From: Spirosoma sp.
GTDB lineage: Bacteria; Bacteroidota; Bacteroidia; Cytophagales; Spirosomataceae
Assembly: GCA_025351545.1 (NCBI GenBank)
Contig: JANXVQ010000755.1
Coordinates: 1 to 6,969, forward strand
Direction: 5' to 3'
DNA: 6,969 nucleotides
The notes under the pieces are model-generated. The model ran no database searches, had not been told where the DNA came from, and saw only the letters and a list, made by a program, of their open reading frames with translations. Below, piece by piece: positions 6,901 through 6,969 of the stretch (the stretch's first letter is position 1; each line of letters starts with the position of its first letter). Position numbers and translations under genes: made by a program.

Positions 6901-6969
6901 GCTGCATTTATGGTGGTTTGCTTCGATGGTTTCCGTTCAATAAACACGGGCAAACCCGTTGCTGAATCA
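3912..6969 (-). CDS. Secreted M4 (thermolysin-type) metalloprotease with T9SS sorting domain, 5' partial
   Basis: This zinc endopeptidase is made as a proenzyme and is probably exported by the Sec and T9SS pathways. Its 5' end is cut by the window: the frame stays open to 6968 (D-S-A-T-G upstream), and the first possible start, a TTG at 6951-6953, would leave no signal peptide. Counting that TTG as residue 1: an FTP propeptide motif lies at about 53-100 and a PepSY-like part at about 115-190. The M4 catalytic domain spans about 195-521, with HEMTH at 353-357 (zinc ligands H353, H357; catalytic E354), third ligand E377 in NESFAD, N325-A326 in NAYWNG, substrate-binding R410 and transition-state H446 in GGVHINSG. 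Residues about 540-835 hold five repeats like PSYSRLDNKLVFST, suggesting a TolB/WD40-like beta-propeller. An Ig-like MBG-type domain lies at about 845-924. The type A sorting domain at 938-1013 has YPNPV and LPKGLYLLQI, ending in Lys-rich KKVVKE. All catalytic residues are present, so it should be active. It converges on the Dabb gene. Confidence 0.95.
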   Translation of the reverse strand, partial: DSATGLPVFIERKPSKQTTINAAKNSGARLSAAAAASVTYQFMGQVRGLLKLDNPESNFTVARTETDDLGQTHIRLAQTHRGIPVLGAELVAHLTDGEVTLLNGRYQPVPAELPTTPVLSLSDASELALREVRKTSTVRSFGDNILKMKSSEGELCIFAENGTAKLAYQLTVRPNMLERWEYVIDAQTGDVLDKYNHTCTFVGPIKASGRDLNGVTRTFQTYQQSSSQHYMIDASRPMFNARTSKMPGDPVGAIWTVDAKNVLSDNPKINQIASGNNADWNATAISAHYNAGVAYDYYKNTFNRNALNGNGATIVSLINIVDDDGKGLDNAYWNGQIMAYGNGRLLKPLAGGLDVAGHEMTHGVIQNTANLQYKSQSGAINESFADVFGAMIDRDNWTIGEQVATASLLPSGALRNLSNPNQGGKSRDPNGYQPATMSQYETTSDDNGGVHINSGITNFAFYKFASVVGKDKAEKVYYRALTTYLVRTSQFLDLRLAIIKATGDLFGATGTEVTAAKNAFDAVGITESTQSNPGKQPDVPVASGQDLLLLADASAAKLYSTVVGVTPAKFDPKSALGLRHRPSVTDDGKTAYYVTSDKRIRAVNLTGTPTETVISDETIWDNVAISKDGAKLAALTAGQDGSIYVYSYAKKKWSEFKLYNPTYTEGVKTGEVLYADSFEWDFAGESIVYDAYNEVQNTSGDALDYWDVGFINVWDNKTGDFAKGDIEKLFSNLEPGESIGNPSYSKNSPDVLAFDYFRESDNVYEVLAVDLSTGILKTVYTNNTLGFPSYSRLDNKLVFSTKSGSSENISGINLRADKLSPSGAVSVLYTGAKWPVWYTQATRILPTKTTQTITFDAIADRFTNQGDLILKATCSSALPVSFAIKSGPATLIGSTLKFTGTGAVTVRAYQDGTTQFYAATAVERSFNVLTVTGTEPLWSDALVLYPNPVSTTLTVELPGTETIERVSLQTLTGSTVVQPIIRARQRTATLEVGHLPKGLYLLQIQTPTGTANKKVVKE

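Noticed and set aside
1..6969. Defence system, CRISPR array, insertion sequence, tRNA, or biosynthetic cluster
   Set aside because: I found no spaced direct repeats, transposase motifs, terminal inverted repeats flanking a gene, tRNA-like cloverleaf or set of cooperating genes; the four genes look like unlinked housekeeping or secreted functions.

Overview
This window reads as ordinary chromosome from a member of the Bacteroidota, most likely Cytophagales (Spirosoma-like). The evidence is: a large secreted protease ending in a type A C-terminal sorting domain of the type IX secretion system (T9SS, restricted to Bacteroidota); promoters resembling the Bacteroidota -7 element TAnnTTTG; and starts without Shine-Dalgarno sequences. 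The genus is a guess from style.

Layout, left to right. Positions 1-20 hold a hairpin just past the stop of a minus-strand gene. Positions 41-1756 (-) encode an exported M20D amidohydrolase related to AbgB (p-aminobenzoyl-glutamate hydrolase subunit B). The 292-base gap to 2048 holds two divergent promoter candidates and a doubtful 47-codon reading frame. Positions 2049-3266 (+) encode NADP-dependent isocitrate dehydrogenase of the eukaryote-like homodimeric type. It is followed by a nested palindrome and then a clear rho-independent terminator. Positions 3380-3787 (+) encode a small Dabb (stress-responsive A/B barrel) protein with a signal peptide. A 13-bp hairpin at 3820-3849 separates it from the convergent gene at 3912-6969 (-), a thermolysin-type (M4) metalloprotease. 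The protease has its propeptide, a beta-propeller-like region, an Ig-like domain and a T9SS sorting domain. Its 5' end runs off the window.

The genes do not form an obvious pathway. Isocitrate dehydrogenase is a cytoplasmic TCA-cycle enzyme. The other three are exported: the amidohydrolase and Dabb protein probably to the periplasm, and the protease to the outside or cell surface. Each gene looks like its own transcription unit, with terminators or hairpins between them. I found no mobile element, CRISPR array, tRNA or rRNA, and no convincing new system. The points most worth checking are the multidomain protease, the exported Dabb protein, the changed metal-ligand position in the amidohydrolase, and the intergenic palindromes.
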